The notes under the pieces are model-generated. The model saw nothing but the letters and a program-made list of their open reading frames with translations. It did not search any database and was not told the origin of the DNA. Positions 25,401-26,516 of a stretch of DNA of 26,516 bases are shown here, piece by piece. A program made the position numbers and the translations under genes. How positions within the stretch are numbered: the first letter of the stretch is position 1; every line of letters begins with the position of its first letter. Location: IMG/VR virus record IMGVR_UViG_3300023119_000101, positions 1 to 26,516 of that record. The stretch is one strand, 5' to 3'. The DNA comes from a virus.

Positions 25401-26516
25401 CCGTTGTTTAATCTGTATACTGCAACTTTACGTACAGGATTTAGTGGGTCATAATCAACAGTAACAACAAGTACTTGTCCATCTTCACTTACATCGTACT
25501 TTTCGCCAAACGCAAACAAGTTAGTTTGGTTTAGTGTACTATCGCCAATTTCGATACCAGATGTATTTGGCATGAATCCTAAGACATCGCTTGCTTCGGT
25601 TACAACTTCCCAGAACTGAGAATTAAACGGTTGTGCGATTAGGTTTGTAGTTAAACGATAAATTTCACCCGAATATAATACTAGTTCATTTTCGTAATAG
25701 TCAATTGTAGGATCAAATACGCCTCTGTAATTAGGATCCTTGTTTAACAACCAGTCTGTATCTGCATCTTTTTTGTATACATAAATTTTGCCAGGAAGGG
25801 TAGTAGTTCCGTTTCCTTTAGCATGTATTAATGCTAGATAGGTATTATTATTTTTTCTAATTTTAATTTGATTACCAAACTGTAGCCCGTCTACTGCATC
25901 TGGAACTGTATAGTATCCTAAAGTATTATAGAGCAAGCCGCCGGACTTTTCAAAAAATCCTACAACACCTTCGTTGGTTCTTCCACTTGGATCAGCACTT
26001 ACATCAATTGGAATATTTCTTACCTCTGTCCAGTCAAGGTTTAATCTATTTGGAGGAGTGCTTGTTCTAGTAATACCTGATTTTGTATTTTCAAAGTAAA
26101 CAAAATATTCTAAATCTCCTAATACAGTAGCAGGAGATACTGCTATATTTTCTCCTGTATCAATAACAATCGCTCTACCTGCATTTGTTGTTGCAAGTTC
26201 TGAAGAAATAATATTACCAATAAGTCTTTCTGTTGAATCATTTAGGAAGAAAGAACAGGTACTAATGTCATCGTTATCGGTACCTAAGCTCCAACCGTCT
26301 GTAGCATTTTTAACAAAAATCTTAACTCTGTCAAACAATCTAATAACGTTTGCAACTGTTGCACTAGCATTTGTAGTTTGGTCAATGACTTGATCGCCGA
26401 CTTCCGGAATAAATGGATTTCCTTGCAAGTCAAAGTTAGTATACAAAACTACAATTTCACCGTCCCAAATATCATCCACAGTATGTGTGGCCCCATTTAG
26501 ATAGTCAAATGTTAAT
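19442..26516 (-). CDS. Giant modular virion structural protein, N-terminus cut by window edge
   Basis: The frame is open from the right edge to the stop at 19442, giving 2357 visible residues, so the true protein is longer. The GTG at 26479 is an internal codon, since 12 in-frame residues precede it without a stop. Visible parts in order: a strand-rich start; a carbohydrate-binding-like segment (about 25600-25730, RGVFDPTIDYYENELVLYSG, ending FWEVV); FG-GAP or beta-propeller-like repeats (25110-25515); a long unassigned region; GSGY repeats (23490-23655 and 22395-22575); and about seven Ig-like repeats (19520-22240). No catalytic site is evident. Such huge proteins occur in marine T4-like phages as fibre or baseplate-periphery components, probably reaching to the cell surface. 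Late expression is expected. Confidence 0.88.
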   Translation of the reverse strand, partial: LTFDYLNGATHTVDDIWDGEIVVLYTNFDLQGNPFIPEVGDQVIDQTTNASATVANVIRLFDRVKIFVKNATDGWSLGTDNDDISTCSFFLNDSTERLIGNIISSELATTNAGRAIVIDTGENIAVSPATVLGDLEYFVYFENTKSGITRTSTPPNRLNLDWTEVRNIPIDVSADPSGRTNEGVVGFFEKSGGLLYNTLGYYTVPDAVDGLQFGNQIKIRKNNNTYLALIHAKGNGTTTLPGKIYVYKKDADTDWLLNKDPNYRGVFDPTIDYYENELVLYSGEIYRLTTNLIAQPFNSQFWEVVTEASDVLGFMPNTSGIEIGDSTLNQTNLFAFGEKYDVSEDGQVLVVTVDYDPLNPVRKVAVYRLNNGRYQYSQLLESDLSEDENFGSDVSISNDGKVVFIGASRNDTINRANGAVYSYQQQNGTFVLSQTVYGPDQGLNVQFGSRVEYNNGTLAVGSVGGDIVNKTSFDGDQTSFDNKVTQFTQVDQDSGTIELYENYNNKFLYGQTLSYNKDVIFFADNFKIVNNHVYVGLTLYTEEVEDGNNINGKVIDFRKDKNTFMWSELRSPIDQVDISKFNGAFLYDTKTNELLTYVDILDPIQGAIAGPAEQEISIKTPYDIAQYNIVVDNTANEDTLNPTTDEFVGKIWWDISTAKFVNPYQGDIISSTNKFNKLFTGASIDIYEWVESTVIPSRWDARADTEAGIVAGISGKSLYGDNAYSSKRVYDTASKTFSTKYYFWVKGKKTIPNVPGRFVSAYDVSQYIQDPDSQNYKYLTMNSNSQFALHNCESLIRDNDIALSIRYWINENQQQNIHREYQIVTDGLKTSKPSKIVEDKWIDSLVGYDLQNRPVPDLNLSAKQKYGNQNVPRQSWFVNRKEALKQTIERINYVIKDILILDAYDISSLDDKDPAPAFAERKYDTTVDTVAELRFVNVSSAKPAVISPVIENGRIVDIVITDKGQGYTVAPTYKIIDSKGQDAELDITIDENGSIARVRILKSGKNYSNSARISIRKFSVLVNSDENIGGRWAIYSYSGTYSRVESQAYDVSLYWEYIDWYKTGYNQFTVINHTIDYAYQLDSINVTVGQVVKITSIGSGGWLLLRKVDDQENVDYTVNYETIGRQNGTIQFKQQIYDTLISNTGYDGISYDSQFYDVQPITELRIILDVVKNKIYINDLEIEWNKLFFVGLRYVFSEQNFVDWAFKTSFVKAKHNFGDLAQKITFQNDNLSSYEDYVNEAKPFKTKVREYVSSYEKTETNSIVATDFDLPPKYNAVLGKIHAPEVQVVDGEILTGIADISSYPNRHWAENVGFELTDIVIADSGSGYLSKPIIKIVGGGGSGAKAEAFIGAGKITNIKVTKPGSGYITPPEIIIEGSLDDDGSAGRAAAQLGNGKIRSAHVVVKFDRTTGNFLITTLDETETFTSQPNQQVFELKYPMNVISTNITVLVNGVEALRSQYTYDNKKDTTKGYDRYKGRILFNTAPNANSEITVQYKKGTELLDAQDRINLLYNPTTGQLANDLSQLMDGVDYGGVEVTSIDFGGGAGWNADRWNESAFDVFDTTYEDEVFVLDGSTSVFELNQPLENGVVYNVYLNGVRIDDEAWTSSEDSTSITNKNAKMRSITGDGTTTTVTIDEELIPTEAGDIIVIRKETSDGSFIPDPKSYDTLVDGGNLRYTTAKGINAEDINIDGDGFVTPTTSKGPEELVPGQVLDTVDIKVFHRVGTGGSEISSNVYSADSSVLTYKFDFLPQNKDALIVKVNGIVVSNYTVNYKDKTVTFDSALSNTDEINIISLTSNGNGILDIGTFETDGSTIVYESNVPYTEESNSYLSMDGEEPEYVVIETANNKIGFDFGLPPEEGKVINFAIYTGTEKTFSQIGIDTFTGDGSTSAFALSRIPFATIPLLSNIIVKKNNKILSAGYKEEFVISTAREYQLRTYQQPPGKLGSDDIVLLLNGEALVPAVDYIIRPFNSSVELFDGVGEDGDRLQIFVTADADYTLTVADTVATVTLNDAPADGDTVSIYNFAKHDVQAIERTRLDAVNRVTLTVGTDDHEEYHRLRNGLIKLDIKAKDSQYAWVTINGDLLTPNVDYYVTEDGNFVKILNEIADNDQIDIIQFGTTGITSNRFAFRQFKDIFNRTVYKRLGDDRAYRLAEDLSVFDNKIVLENAEGLPEPNSAINLPGVIFINSERIEYFVKEGNKLKQLTRGTLGTGVKHVHDAGSVVYNQGYTQTIPYKDETVQVKHTGDDSTNTFDLGYTPSSVNELEVFVGGKRLRKSAVKVFDITVNQDSPEGDVTVPAEFTVENSNLVLTRTPVLGESIIIVKKQGKLWTPLGESLEDVENSITRFLKSKEAELPE
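19520..22240 (-). repeat. About seven Ig-like repeats in the giant protein
   Basis: Each unit has the pattern F-x-L before a turn, then a strand with V-x-x/LNG (VLVNGVEAL, VYLNGVRIDD, VKVNGIVVSN, VKKNNKILS, LLLNGEALVP, VTINGDLLTP, VFVGGKRLRK), a Y-T or V-D-Y strand, and a closing I-x-V/I strand. Approximate units on the DNA: 22020-22240, 21560-21800, 21125-21290, 20690-20860, 20540-20720, 20155-20360 and 19520-19770. This beta-sandwich pattern is usual in phage fibres and may bind glycans. Confidence 0.7.
22395..22575 (-). repeat. GSGY repeats in the giant protein (pair)
   Basis: Two adjoining units read IADSGSGYLSKPIIKIVGGG and VTKPGSGYITPPEIIIEGS. The same type occurs again at 23490-23655 (ITDKGQGYTVAPTYKI and LKSGKNYSNSARISI). 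I recall these from large structural proteins of marine myophages; they form short beta hairpins. Confidence 0.7.
25110..25515 (-). repeat. FG-GAP or beta-propeller-like repeats in the giant protein
   Basis: Three units carry the FG...VSxDG...L/V pattern: FGEKYDVSEDGQVLVVTVDY, then FGSDVSISNDGKVVFIGAS, then FGSRVEYNNGTLAVGSVGGD, each with a following Y-x-x-NG strand. Repeats of this kind fold into beta-propeller blades used for binding surfaces. Confidence 0.65.

Noticed and set aside
26477-26479. GTG as the start of the giant structural gene
   Set aside because: Twelve in-frame codons precede it up to the window edge with no stop, and I see no convincing ribosome binding site, so it is more likely an internal valine.

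Overview
The window looks like part of the genome of a large marine T4-like myovirus, of the kind that infects cyanobacteria or SAR11 bacteria. I base this on four things: low GC by eye, every gene on the minus strand with almost no intergenic DNA, a run of tail-fibre and other virion genes of the type I know from cyanophages, and NATAAATA late-promoter motifs in front of virion genes. The host cannot be decided from the sequence. There are no tRNAs, rRNAs, CRISPR arrays, integrases or insertion sequences that I can see, and no gene-free stretch above 300 bases. The longest gap is 66 bases, at 12456-12521.

Reading in the direction of transcription (right to left), region 1 is the virion block, 26516 to 12522. 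It starts with a giant structural protein that is cut off at the right window edge. It continues with a 203-residue structural protein, three tandem tail-fibre-like proteins that share an N-terminal module (one carries a phage tail-collar domain), and a 308-residue fibre-like protein. NATAAATA-type late-promoter motifs sit in three of the junctions, each overlapping the stop codon of the preceding gene.

Region 2 is a compact accessory operon, 12455 to the left edge. It is preceded by an exact-consensus host-type sigma-70 promoter (TTGACA, 17 bases, TATAAT). Fifteen genes follow with every junction overlapping: a small conserved-looking protein, two GT-A-type glycosyltransferases with DxD motifs, a beta-rich unknown, another type of glycosyltransferase, two tandem radical SAM enzymes with an N-terminal twitch-like cysteine set, an SGNH hydrolase, an unknown with an IHPGGSR motif, a radical SAM/SPASM enzyme, a triple-repeat glycosyltransferase-like protein, a class I methyltransferase, a second SGNH hydrolase, a 74-residue protein, and a fourth radical SAM protein truncated at the left edge.

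The set of activities (nucleotide-sugar transfer, radical chemistry, ester hydrolysis or acyl transfer, methylation) fits a pathway that builds or decorates a glycan or modifies a protein. The target could be the adjacent tail fibres, the host envelope or a small molecule. That role is inference: no substrate is visible in the sequence. The different promoter types suggest the cassette can be transcribed by host RNA polymerase independently of the late virion genes, which would favour a role in the infected cell at least as much as one in the particle.
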